The notes under the pieces: generated by a model
The model's input: only the letters and a program-made list of their open reading frames with translations
Told to the model about the DNA's origin: nothing
Database searches by the model: none
Source: Sepiola atlantica
Taxonomy: Eukaryota > Mollusca > Cephalopoda > Sepiida > Sepiolidae
Assembly: GCA_963556195.1 (NCBI GenBank)
Contig: CAUVYP010000579.1
Location: forward strand, 992,001-1,056,000
Direction: 5' to 3'
DNA: 64,000 bases
Shown: positions 53,753 through 64,000 of the stretch, in pieces
How the letters are laid out: the number at the start of each line of letters is the position of its first letter
How positions within the stretch are numbered: position 1 is the first letter of the stretch
Program-made: the position numbers and the translations under genes

Positions 53753-55054
53753 TTGTTGATGTTTTGCGTATTCAGTTTGTATCGACATATCTCCGGGAGT
53801 ACAAGAGCTGAACTTCTGAAACTTGGTACTTCAGTAGAAAATGTGTGTCCGCTAATGTCTGCAAAGTTTCAGAGCACAATTCTCATAAATGTGGAAGTTA
53901 TAAACACAAGCGATATCAACTTAAAATCACACTAAATTTTGTTGATGTTTTGCGTATTCAGTTTGTATCGACATATCTCCGGGAGTACAAGAGCTGAACT
54001 TCTGAAACTTGGTACTTCAGTAGAAAATGTGTGTCCGCTAATGTCTGCAAAGTTTCGGAGCACAATTCTTATAAATGTGGAAGTTATAAACAAAAGCGAT
54101 ATCAACTTAAAATCGCACTAAATTTTGTTGATGTTTTGCGTATTCAGTTTGTATCGACATATCTCCGGGAGTACAAGAGCTGAACTTCTGAAACTTGGTA
54201 CTTCAGTAGAAAATGTGTGTCCGCTAATGTCTGCAAAGTTTCGGAGCACAATTCTTATAAATGTGGAAGTTATTAACAAAAGACCTATCAACTTTAAATC
54301 GCACTAAATTTTGTTTATGTTTTGCGTATTCAGTTTGTATCGACATATCTCCGGGAGTACAAGAGCTGAACTTCTGAAACTTGGTACTTCAGTAGAAAAT
54401 GTGTGTCCGCTAATGTCTGCAAAGTTTCAGAGCACAATTTGTATAAATGTGGAAGTTATAAACACAAGCGATATCAACTTAAAATCGCACTAAATTTTGT
54501 TGATGTTTTGCGTATTCAGTTTGTATCGACATATCTCCGGGAGTACAAGAGCTGAACTTCTGAAACTTGGTACTTCAGTAGAAAATGTGTGTCCGCTAAT
54601 GTCTGCAAAGTTTCGGAGCACAATTCTTATAAATGTGGAAGTTATTAACAAAAGACCTATCAACTTTAAATCGCACTAAATTTTGTTTATGTTTTGCGTA
54701 TTCAGTTTGTATCGACATATCTCCGGGAGTACAAGAGCTGAACTTCTGAAACTTGGTACTTCAGTAGAAAATGTGTGTCCGCTAATGTCTGCAAAGTTTC
54801 AGAGCACAATTTGTATAAATGTGGAAGTTATAAACACAAGCGATATCAACTTAAAATCGCACTAAATTTTGTTGATGTTTTGCGTATTCAGTTTGTATCG
54901 ACATATCTCCGGGAGTACAAGAGCTGAACTTCTGAAACTTGGTACTTCAGTAGAAAATGTGTGTCCGCTAATGTCTGCAAAGTTTCAGAGCACAATTCTT
55001 ATAAATGTGGAAGTTATAAACAAAAGCGATATCAACTTAAAATCGCACTAAATT
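53753..55054 (+). repeat. 7-mer unit with an internal dimer duplication
   Basis: X with tctcat and atcacac opens this unit and the next (offset 1,302 bp). Within it the pair C2 plus ttt-junction A occurs twice in tandem (54125-54496 and 54497-54868), a 372-bp duplication. F closes the unit. Confidence 0.85.
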
Positions 55055-56542
55055 TTGTTGATGTTTTGCGTATTCAGTTTGTATCGACATATCTCCGGGA
55101 GTACAAGAGCTGAACTTCTGAAACTTGGTACTTCAGTAGAAAATGTGTGTCCGCTAATGTCTGCAAAGTTTCAGAGCACAATTCTCATAAATGTGGAAGT
55201 TATAAACACAAGCGATATCAACTTAAAATCACACTAAATTTTGTTGATGTTTTGCGTATTCAGTTTGTATCGACATATCTCCGGGAGTACAAGAGCTGAA
55301 CTTCTGAAACTTGGTACTTCAGTAGAAAATGTGTGTCTGCTAATGTCTGCAAAGTTTCGGAGCACAATTCTTATAAATGTGGAAGTTATAAACAAAAGCG
55401 ATATCAACTTAAAATCGCACTAAATTTTGTTGATGTTTTGCGTATTCAGTTTGTATCGACATATCTCCGGGAGTACAAGAGCTGAACTTCTGAAACTTGG
55501 TACTTCAGTAGAAAATGTGTGTCCGCTAATGTCTGCAAAGTTTCGGAGCACAATTCTTATAAATGTGGAAGTTATTAACAAAAGACCTATCAACTTTAAA
55601 TCGCACTAAATTTTGTTTATGTTTTGCGTATTCAGTTTGTATCGACATATCTCCGGGAGTACAAGAGCTGAACTTCTGAAACTTCGTACATCAGTAGAAA
55701 ATGTGTGTCCGCTATTGTCTGCAAAGTTTCGGAGCACAATTCTCATAAATGTGGAAGTTATAAACAAAAGCGATATCAACTTAAAATCGCACTAAATTTT
55801 GTTGATGTTTTGCGTATTCAGTTTGTATCGACATATCTCCGGGAGTACAAGAGCTGAACTTCTGAAACTTGGTACTTCAGTAGAAAATGTGTGTCCGCTA
55901 ATGTCTGCAAAGTTTCGGAGCACAATTCTTATAAATGTGGAAGTTATTAACACAAGCGATATACCTTTTAAATCGCACTAAATTTTGTTGATGTTTTGCG
56001 TATTCAGTTTGTATCGACATATCTCCGGGAGTACAAGAGCTGAACTTCTGAAACTTGGTACTTCAGTAGAAAATGCGTGTCCGCTAATGTCTGCAAAGTT
56101 TCGGAGCACAATTCTTATAAATGTGGAAGTTATAAACAAAAGCGATATCAACTTAAAATCGCACTAAATTTTGTTGATGTTTTGCGTATTCAGTTTGTAT
56201 CGACATATCTCCGGGAGTACAAGAGCTGAACTTCTGAAACTTGGTACTTCAGTAGAAAATGTGTGTCCGCTAATGTCTGCAAAGTTTAGGAGCACAATTC
56301 TTATAAATGTAGAAGTTATTAACACAAGCGATATCAACTTAAAATCACACTAAATTTTGTTGATGTTTTGCGTATTCAGTTTGTATCGACATATCTCCGG
56401 GAGTACAAGAGCTGAACTTCTGAAACTTGGTACTTCAGTAGAAAATGTGTGTCCGCTAATGTCTGCAAAGTTTCAGAGCACAATTTGTATAAATGTGGAA
56501 GTTATAAACAAAAGCGATATCAACTTAAAATCGCACTAAATT
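55055..56542 (+). repeat. 7-mer family continued, eight monomers
   Basis: X with tctcat and atcacac, B with gtctgct, and C2 repeat the opening of the previous unit. Then come a cgtaca-marked I, E, B with aatgcg, a monomer with tttagg, atgtag, SDINL and atcacac, and a monomer joining cag and tgt with aaa. The last combination is rare to the left and common after this point. Confidence 0.8.
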
Positions 56543-59331
56543 TTGTTGATGTTTTGCGTATTCAGTTTGTATCGACATATCTCCGGCAGTACAAGAGCTG
56601 AACTTCTGAAACTTGGTACTTCAGTAGAAAATGTGTGTCCGCTAATGTCTGCAAAGTTTCAGAGCACAATTCTTATAAATGTGGAAGTTATAAACACAAG
56701 CGATATCAACATAAAATCGCACTAATTTTGTTGATGTTTTGCGTATTCAGTTTGTATCGACATATCTCCGGGAGTACAAGAGCTGAACTTCTGAAACTTA
56801 GTACTTCAGTAGAAAATGTGTGTCCGCTAATGTCTGCAAAGTTTCGGAGCACAATTCTTATAAATGTGGAAGTTATTAACAAAAGACCTATCAACTTTAA
56901 ATCGCACTAAATTTTGTTTATGTTTTGCGTATTCAGTTTGTATCGACATATCTCCGGGAGTACAAGAGCTGAACTTCTGAAACTTGGTACTTCAGTAGAA
57001 AATGTGTGTCCGCTAATGTCTGCAAAGTTTCAGAGCACAATTCTTATAAATGTGGAAGTTATAAACAAAAGCGATATCAACTTAAAATCGCACTAAATTT
57101 TGTTGATGTTTTGCGTATTCAGTTTGTATCGACATATCTCCGGGAGTACAAGAGCTGAACTTCTGAAACTTGGTACTTCAGTAGAAAATGTGTGTCCGCT
57201 AATGTCTGCAAAGTTTCAGAGCACAATTTGTATAAATGTGGAAGTTATAAACACAAGCGATATCAACTTAAAATCGCACTAAATTTTGTTGATGTTTTGC
57301 GTATTCAGTTTGTATCGACATATCTCCGGGAGTACAAGAGCTGAACTTCTGAAACTTGGTACTTCAGTAGAAAATGTGTGTCCGCTAATGTCTGCAAAGT
57401 TTCGGAGCACAATTCTTATAAATGTGGAAGTTATTAACACAAGCGATATACCTTTTAAATCGCACTAAATTTTGTTGATGTTTTGCGTATTCAGTTTGTA
57501 TCGACATATCTCCGGGAGTACAAGAGCTGAACTTCTGAAACTTGGTACTTCAGTAGAAAATGTGTGTCCGCTAATGTCTGCAAAGTTTCGGAGCACAATT
57601 CTTATAAATGTGGAAGTTATAAACAAAAGCGATATCAACTTAAAATCGCACTAAATTTTGTTGATGTTTTGCGTATTCAGTTTGTATCGACATATCTCCG
57701 GGAGTACACGAGCTGAACTTCTGAAACTTGGTACTTCAGTAGAAAATGTGTGTCCGCTAATGTCTGCAAAGTTTCGGAGCACAATTCTTATAAATGTGGA
57801 AGTTATTAACACAAGCGATATACCTTTTAAATCGCACTAAATTTTGTTGATGTTTTGCGTATTCAGTTTGTATCGACATATCTCCGGGAGTACAAGAGCT
57901 GAACTTCTGAAACTTGGTACTTCAGTAGAAAATGTGTGTCCGCTAATGTCTGCAAAGTTTCAGAGCACAATTTGTATAAATGTGGAAGTTATAAACAAAA
58001 GCGATATCAACTTAAAATCGCACTAAATGTTGTTGATGTTTTGCGTATTCAGTTTGTATCGACATATCTCCGGGAGTACAAGAGCTGAACTTCTGAAACT
58101 TGGTACTTCAGTAGAAAATGTGTGTCCGCTAATGTCTGCAAAGTTTCAGAGCACAATTCTTATAAATGTGGAAGTTATAAACACAAGCGATATCAACATA
58201 AAATCGCACTAAATTTTGTTGATGTTTTGCGTATTCAGTTTGTATCGACATATCTCCGGGAGTACAAGAGCTGAACTTCTGAAACTTGGTACCTCAGTAG
58301 AAAATGTGTGTCCGCTAATGTCTGCAAAGTTTCAGAGCACAATTCTTATAAATGTGGAAGTTATAAACAAAAGCGATATCAACTTAAAATCGCACTAAAT
58401 TTTGTTGATGTTTTGCGTATTCAGTTTGTATCGACATATCTCCGGGAGTACAAGAGCTGAACTTCTGAAACTTGGTACTTCAGTAGAAAATGTGTGTCCG
58501 CTAATGTCTGCAAAGTTTCAGAGCACAATTTGTATAAATTTGGAAGTTATAAACACAAGCGATATCAACTTAAAATCGCACTAAATTTTGTTGATGTTTT
58601 GCGTATTCAGTTTGTATCGACATATCTCCGGGAGTACAAGAGCTGAACTTCTGAAACTTGGTACTTCAGTAGAAAATGTGTGTCCGCTAATGTCTGCAAA
58701 GTTTCGGAGCACAATTCTTATAAATGTGGAAGTTATAAACAAAAGCGATATCAACTTAAAATCGCACTAAATTTTGTTGATGTTTTGCGTATTCAGTTTG
58801 TATCGACATATCTCCGGGAGTACAAGAGCTGAACTTCTGAAACTTGGTACTTCAGTAAAAAATGTGTGTCCGCTTATGTCTGCAAAGTTTCGGAGCACAA
58901 TTCTTATAAATGTGGAAGTTATTAACACAAGCGATATACCTTTTAAATCGCACTAAATTTTGTTGATGTTTTGCGTATTCAGTTTGTATCGACATATCTC
59001 CGGGAGTACAAGAGCTGAACTTCTGAAACTTGGTACTTCAGTAGAAAATGTGTGTCCGCTAATGTCTGCAAAGTTTAGGAGCACAATTCTTATAAATGTA
59101 GAAGTTATTAACACAAGCGATATACCTTTTAAATCGCACTAAATTTTGTTGATGTTTTGCGTATTCAGTTTGTATCGACATATCTCCGGGAGTACAAGAG
59201 CTGAACTTCTGAAACTTGGTACTTCAGTAGAAAATGTGTGTCCGCTAATGTCTGCAAAGTTTCAGAGCACAATTGGTATAAATGTGGAAGTTATAAACAA
59301 AAGCGATATCAACTTAAAATCGCACTAAATT
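56543..59331 (+). repeat. 15-mer HOR, copy 1 (2,789 bp)
   Basis: It opens with X having acataaa and a one-base loss at its end, then C2 with cttagt, D, A, E, B, E with tacacg, cag-tgt-aaa monomer, X with ATG junction, F with cctcag, A with aaattt, B, E with gtaaaaaat, E with tttagg, and a monomer with ttggta. The opening X with the same deletion returns at 59332. A private ccggcag occurs in the first monomer. Confidence 0.87.
56725..56726. other. One-base deletion at a monomer junction
   Basis: The junction reads ctaatttt rather than ctaaattttg, so this monomer is 185 bp. The same loss at 59514 in the homologous position shows one event copied by the 15-mer duplication. Confidence 0.93.
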
Positions 59332-59513
59332 TTGTTGATGTTTTGCGTATTCAGTTTGTATCGACATATCTCCGGGAGTACAAGAGCTGAACTTCTGAAA
59401 CTTGGTACTTCAGTAGAAAATGTGTGTCCGCTAATGTCTGCAAAGTTTCAGAGCACAATTCTTATAAATGTGGAAGTTATAAACACAAGCGATATCAACA
59501 TAAAATCGCACTA

Positions 59514-59515
59514 AT
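59514..59515. other. Copy of the junction one-base deletion
   Basis: The junction reads ctaatttt, identical to the loss at 56725. Both sit at the end of an acataaa-marked X monomer followed by a C2 with cttagt, so they share one origin. Confidence 0.93.
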
Positions 59516-60446
59516 TTTGTTGATGTTTTGCGTATTCAGTTTGTATCGACATATCTCCGGGAGTACAAGAGCTGAACTTCTGAAACTTAGTACTTCAGTA
59601 GAAAATGTGTGTCCGCTAATGTCTGCAAAGTTTCGGAGCACAATTCTTATAAATGTGGAAGTTATTAACAAAAGACCTATCAACTTTAAATCGCACTAAA
59701 TTTTGTTTATGTTTTGCGTATTCAGTTTGTATCGACATATCTCCGGGAGTACAAGAGCTGAACTTCTGAAACTTGGTACTTCAGTAGAAAATGTGTGTCC
59801 GCTAATGTCTTCAAAGTTTCAGAGCACAATTCTTATAAATGTGGAAGTTATAAACAAAAGCGATATCAACTTAAAATCGCACTAAATTTTGTTGATGTTT
59901 TGCGTATTCAGTTTGTATCGACATATCTCCGGGAGTACAAGAGCTGAACTTCTGAAACTTGGTACTTCAGTAGAAAATGTGTGTCCGCTAATGTCTGCAA
60001 AGTTTCAGAGCACAATTTGTATAAATGTGGAAGTTATAAACACAAGCGATATCAACTTAAAATCGCACTAAATTTTGTTGATGTTTTGCGTATTCAGTTT
60101 GTATCGACATATCTCCGGGAGTACAAGAGCTGAACTTCTGAAACTTGGTACTTCAGTAGAAAATGTGTGTCCGCTAATGTCTGCAAAGTTTCGGAGCACA
60201 ATTCTTATAAATGTGGAAGTTATTAACACAAGCGATATACCTTTTAAATCGCACTAAATTTTGTTGATGTTTTGCGTATTCAGTTTGTATCGACATATCT
60301 CCGGGAGTACAAGAGCTGAACTTCTGAAACTTGGTACTTCAGTAGAAAATGTGTGTCCGCTAATGTCTGCAAAGTTTCGGAGCACAATTCTTATAAATGT
60401 GGAAGTTATAAACAAAAGCGATATCAACTTAAAATCGCACTAAATT

Positions 60447-60632
60447 TTGTTGATGTTTTGCGTATTCAGTTTGTATCGACATATCTCCGGGAGTACACGA
60501 GCTGAACTTCTGAAACTTGGTACTTCAGTAGAAAGTGTGTGTCTGCTAATGTCTGCAAAGTTTCAGAGCACAATTTGTATAAATGTGGAAGTTATAAACA
60601 AAAGCGATATCAACTTAAAATCGCACTAAATG
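60447..60632 (+). repeat. Hybrid monomer with a bounded crossover interval
   Basis: Base 52 is c (60498), a marker of the E at 57658, while the 3' part has cag, tgt, aaa, SDINL of the next monomer at 57844. One monomer in copy 2 thus replaces two in copy 1. The exchange point lies between bases 52 and 119 (60498-60565). The monomer also has private aaagtg and gtctgct. Confidence 0.88.
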
Positions 60633-61562
60633 TTGTTGATGTTTTGCGTATTCAGTTTGTATCGACATATCTCCGGGAGTACAAGAGCTGAACTTCTGAA
60701 ACTTGGTACTTCAGTAGAAAATGTGTGTCCGCTAATGTCTGCAAAGTTTCAGAGCACAATTCTTATAAATGTGGAAGTTATAAACACCAGCGATATCAAC
60801 ATAAAATCGCACTAAATTTTGTTGATGTTTTGCGTATTCAGTTTGTATCGACATATCTCCGGGAGTACAAGAGCTGAACTTCTGAAACTTGGTACCTCAG
60901 TAGAAAATGTGTGTCCGCTAATGTCTGCAAAGTTTCAGAGCACAATTCTTATAAATGTGGAAGTTATAAACAAAAGCGATATCAACTTAAAATCGCACTA
61001 AATTTTGTTGATGTTTTGCGTATTCAGTTTGTATCGACATATCTCCGGGAGTACAAGAGCTGAACTTCTGAAACTTGGTACTTCAGTAGAAAATGTGTGT
61101 CCGCTAATGTCTGCAAAGTTTCAGAGCACAATTTGTATAAATTTGGAAGTTATAAACACAAGCGATATCAACTTAAAATCGCACTAAATTTTGTTGATGT
61201 TTTGCGTATTCAGTTTGTATCGACATATCTCCGGGAGTACAAGAGCTGAACTTCTGAAACTTGGTACTTCAGTAGAAAATGTGTGTCCGCTAATGTCTGC
61301 AAAGTTTCGGAGCACAATTCTTATAAATGTGGAAGTTATAAACAAAAGCGATATCAACTTAAAATCGCACTAAATTTTGTTGATGTTTTGCGTATTCAGT
61401 TTGTATCGACATATCTCCGGGAGTACAAGAGCTGAACTTCTGAAACTTGGTACTTCAGTAGAAAATGTGTGTCCGCTTATGTCTGCAAAGTTTCGGAGCA
61501 CAATTCTTATAAATGTGGAAGTTATTAACACAAGCGATATACCTTTTAAATCGCACTAAATT

Positions 61563-64000
61563 TTGTTGATGTTTTGCGTATTCAGTTTGTATCGACATAT
61601 CTCCGGGAGTACAAGAGCTGAACTTCTGAAACTTGGTACTTCAGTAGAAAATGTGTGTCCGCTAATGTCTGCAAAGTTTCAGAGCACAATTCTTATAAAT
61701 GTGTAAGTTATAAACAAAAGCGATATCAACTTAAAATCGCACTAAATTTTGTTGATGTTTTGCGTATTCAGTTTGTATCGACATATCTCCGGGAGTACAA
61801 GAGCTGAACTTCTGAAACTTGGTACTTCAGTAGAAAATGTGTGTCCGCTAATGTCTGCAAAGTTTCAGAGCACAATTTGTATAAATGTGGAAGTTATAAA
61901 CACAAGCGATATCAACTTAAAATCGCACTAAATTTTGTTGATGTTTTGCGTATTCAGTTTGTATCGACATATCTCCGGGAGTACAAGAGCTGAACTTCTG
62001 AAACTTGGTACTTCAGTAGAAAATGTGTGTCCGCTAATGTCTGCAAAGTTTCGGAGCACAATTCTTATAAATGTGGAAGTTATTAACACAAGCGATATAC
62101 CTTTTAAATCGCACTAAATTTTGTTGATGTTTTGCGTATTCAGTTTGTATCGACATATCTCCGGGAGTACAAGAGCTGAACTTCTGAAACTTGGTACTTC
62201 AGTAGAAAATGTGTGTCCGCTAATGTCTGCAAAGTTTCAGAGCACAATTCTTATAAATGTGGAAGTTATAAACAAAAGCGCTATCAACTTAAAATCGCAC
62301 TAAATTTTGTTGATGTTTTGCGTATTCAGTTTGTATCGACATATCTCCGGGAGTACAAGAGCTGAACTTCTGAAACTTGGTACTTCAGTAGAAAATGTGT
62401 GTCCGCTAATGTCTGCAAAGTTTCAGAGCACAATTTGTATAAATGTGGAAGTTATAAACAAAAGCGATATCAACTTAAAATCGCACTAAATTTTGTTGAT
62501 GTTTTGCGTATTCAGTTTGTATCGACATATCTCCGGGAGTACAAGAGCTGAACTTCTGAAACTTGGTACTTCAGTAGAAAATGTGTGTCCGCTAATGTCT
62601 GCAAAGTTTCGGAGCACAATTCTTATAAATGTGGAAGTTATAAACAAAAGCGATATCAACTTAAAATCGCACTAAATTTTGTTGATGTTTTGCGTATTCA
62701 GTTTGTATCGACATATCTCCGGGAGTACAAGAGCTGAACTTCTGAAACTTTGTACTTCAGTAGAAAATGTGTGTCCGCTAATGTCTGCAAAGTTTCAGAG
62801 CACAATTTGTATAAATGTGGAAGTTATAAACACAAGCGATATCAACTTAAAATCGCACTAAATTTTGTTGATGTTTTGAGTATTCAGTTTGTATCGACAT
62901 ATCTCCGGGAGTACAAGAGCTGAACTTCTGAAACTTGGTACTTCAGTAGAAAATGTGTGTCCGCTAATGGTTGCAAAGTTTCGGAGCACAATTCTTATAA
63001 ATGTGGAAGTTATTAACACAAGCGATATACCTTTTAAATCGCACTAAATTTTGTTGATGTTTTCCGTATTCAGTTTGTATCGACATATCTCCGGGAGTAC
63101 AAGAGCTGAACTTCTGAAACTTGGTACTTCAGTAGAAAATGTGTGTCCGCTAATGTCTGCAAAGTTTCGGAGCACAATTCTTATAAATGTGGAAGTTATA
63201 AACAAAAGCGATATCAACTTAAAATCGCACTAAATTTTGTTGATGTTTTGCGTATTCAGTTTGTATCGACATATCTCCGGGAGTACAAGAGCTGAACTTC
63301 TGAAACTTGGTACTTCAGTAAAAAATGTGTGTCCGCTTATGTCTGCAAAGTTTCGGAGCACAATTCTTATAAATGTGGAAGTTATTAACACAAGCGATAT
63401 ACCTTTTAAATCGCACTAAATTTTGTTGATGTTTTGCGTATTCAGTTTGTATCGACATATCTCCGGGAGTACAAGAGCTGAACTTCTGAAACTTGGTACT
63501 TCAGTAGAAAATGTGTGTCCGCTAATGTCTGAAAAGTTTCAGAGCACAATTTGTATAAATGTGGAAGTTATAAACACAAGCGATATCAACTTAAAATCGC
63601 ACTAAATTTTGTTGATGTTTTGCGTATTCAGTTTGTATCGACATATCTCCGGGAGTACAAGAGCTGAACTTCTGAAACTTGGTACTTCAGTAGAAAATGT
63701 GTGTCCGCTAATGTCTGCAAAGTTTCGGAGCACAATTCTTATAAATGTGGAAGTTATAAACAAAAGCGATATCAACTTAAAATCGCACTAAATTTTGTTG
63801 ATGTTTTGCGTATTCAGTTTGTATCGACATATCTCCGGGAGTACAAGAGCTGAACTTCTGAAACTTGGTACTTCAGTAGAAAATGTGTGTCCGCTAATGT
63901 CTGCAAAGTTTCGGAGCACAATTCTTATAAATGTGGAAGTTATTAACACAAGCGATATACCTTTTAAATCGCACTAAATTTTGTTGATGTTTTGCGTATT
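61563..64000 (+). repeat. Right-hand end of the window, 13 monomers plus 20 bases
   Basis: Order: F with a taa at 61704, A, E, F with gctatc, cag-tgt-aaa monomer, B, A with ctttgt, E with ttgagt at 62879 and atggttg, B with tttccg, E with gtaaaaaat and cttatg, A with tgaaaag, B, E. Many changes are private to one monomer, including two that break the open frame. No long HOR match is visible here apart from the E at 63237, which resembles the one at 58774. Confidence 0.82.

Larger units (their letters stand above)
59332..61562 (+). repeat. 15-mer HOR, copy 2 shortened to a 14-monomer offset
   Basis: The first six monomers match 56543-57657 at 2,789 bp. A hybrid at 60447 then fuses two monomers into one, after which the match to copy 1 continues at 2,603 bp through F with cctcag, A with aaattt, B and E with cttatg. 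The copy ends before the tttagg-marked E. Confidence 0.87.
1..64000 (+). repeat. 186-bp satellite DNA array, 344 monomers, head to tail
   Basis: The same 186-bp unit recurs at fixed spacing from the first base to the last, always in the same orientation. There are 344 monomers (the first lacks its first base), then 20 bases of another. All are 186 bp except three of 185 bp. Neighbouring monomers differ at only a few bases, for example types A and B differ at about four to six sites. No unique sequence, mobile element or RNA gene interrupts the array. The size is close to one nucleosome repeat, as in many centromeric satellites. That comparison is general knowledge and does not prove centromere function. 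Genomic location and species cannot be read from the window, and both array ends lie outside it. Confidence 0.99.

Noticed and set aside
56706..56894. Minus-strand 62-codon open frame (also 59495-59683)
   Set aside because: It spans the one-base junction deletion that shifts the reverse frame, is present only in the two copied positions, and resembles no known protein.
1..64000. CRISPR array
   Set aside because: Repeats are direct and regular, but the whole 186-bp unit is conserved; there are no short repeats with unique spacers and no cas genes.
1..64000. Bacterial or phage origin of the window
   Set aside because: No operons, ribosome-binding sites or coding density. An array of 344 noncoding 186-bp repeats with nested HORs is a eukaryotic satellite pattern.
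1..64000. Ribosomal RNA, tRNA or telomeric repeats within the monomer
   Set aside because: No segment resembles a tRNA cloverleaf or rRNA, and no short G-rich telomere motif occurs in the unit.

Overview
The whole 64 kb window is one uninterrupted tandem satellite array in a single orientation. It holds 344 copies of a 186-bp monomer, the first lacking one base, plus 20 bases of the next. I found no single-copy DNA, no transposon, no RNA gene and no convincing protein gene. Such an array is typical of eukaryotic heterochromatin (centromeric, pericentromeric or subtelomeric). I cannot name the species or match the monomer to a known satellite family. The monomer is about 35% GC and keeps about six CpGs, close to the number its base composition predicts. 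That argues against long-term heavy germline CpG methylation and weakly favours an invertebrate or other low-methylation eukaryote. This is inference only. Coordinates are meaningful only if the assembly of this array is correct. 

Conventions: monomer base 1 is the first T of the TTG TTG ATG triplets, as at 186. Diagnostic bases are 119 (a/g), 130-131 (tg/ct), 150 (a/t), 154-156 (aca/aaa), 157-171 (three alternative blocks), the junction (bases 186, 1-6) and 73-75. I use these variant names. A: cag, tgt, aca, block SDINL. A': A with a59 to g. B: cgg, aaa, SDINL. C: cgg, att, aaa, RPINL. C2: like C but ending ttt. CEF: C2 with t17 to a. D: ttt at bases 4-6, cag, SDINL. E: cgg, att, aca, SDIPF. 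K: like E but ending PY. F: cag, ctt, aaa, SDINL. F': F with gcg at 109-111. G: junction ATG, SDIPF with aaa. H: cag, ctt, aca, with ctcagt or cttagt at 70-75. I: gacctt and cgtaca variant. J: a117, aca. X: cag, ctt, aca, SDINL. Letters after 'block' are the amino acids the block would encode in the open frame and are used only as labels. 

Layout: 1-15995 is a large higher-order repeat (HOR) present as 17-, 24-, 23- and 22-monomer versions. 15996-26410 holds a six-monomer link, two copies of a 16-mer, and a distant second copy of the 14.3-17.7 kb segment. 26411-35710 is a 27-mer HOR with internal 6-mer and 3-mer duplications. 35711-48172 has 23-, 17- and 11-monomer relations. 48173-64000 is a less regular zone with 8-, 7-, 2- and 15/14-monomer duplications and many private mutations. 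Under all these lies a four-phase order of monomer types (P1 to P4), often reduced to three toward the right. 

The only length changes I found are three single-base deletions, two of them copies of one event. Each monomer has a 58-codon ATG-to-TAA frame because 186 is divisible by three. The variant sites inside it are mostly amino-acid-changing, so I treat these frames as incidental. What can be read here is the history of the array: repeated unequal exchange and amplification, visible as nested HORs and hybrid monomers.
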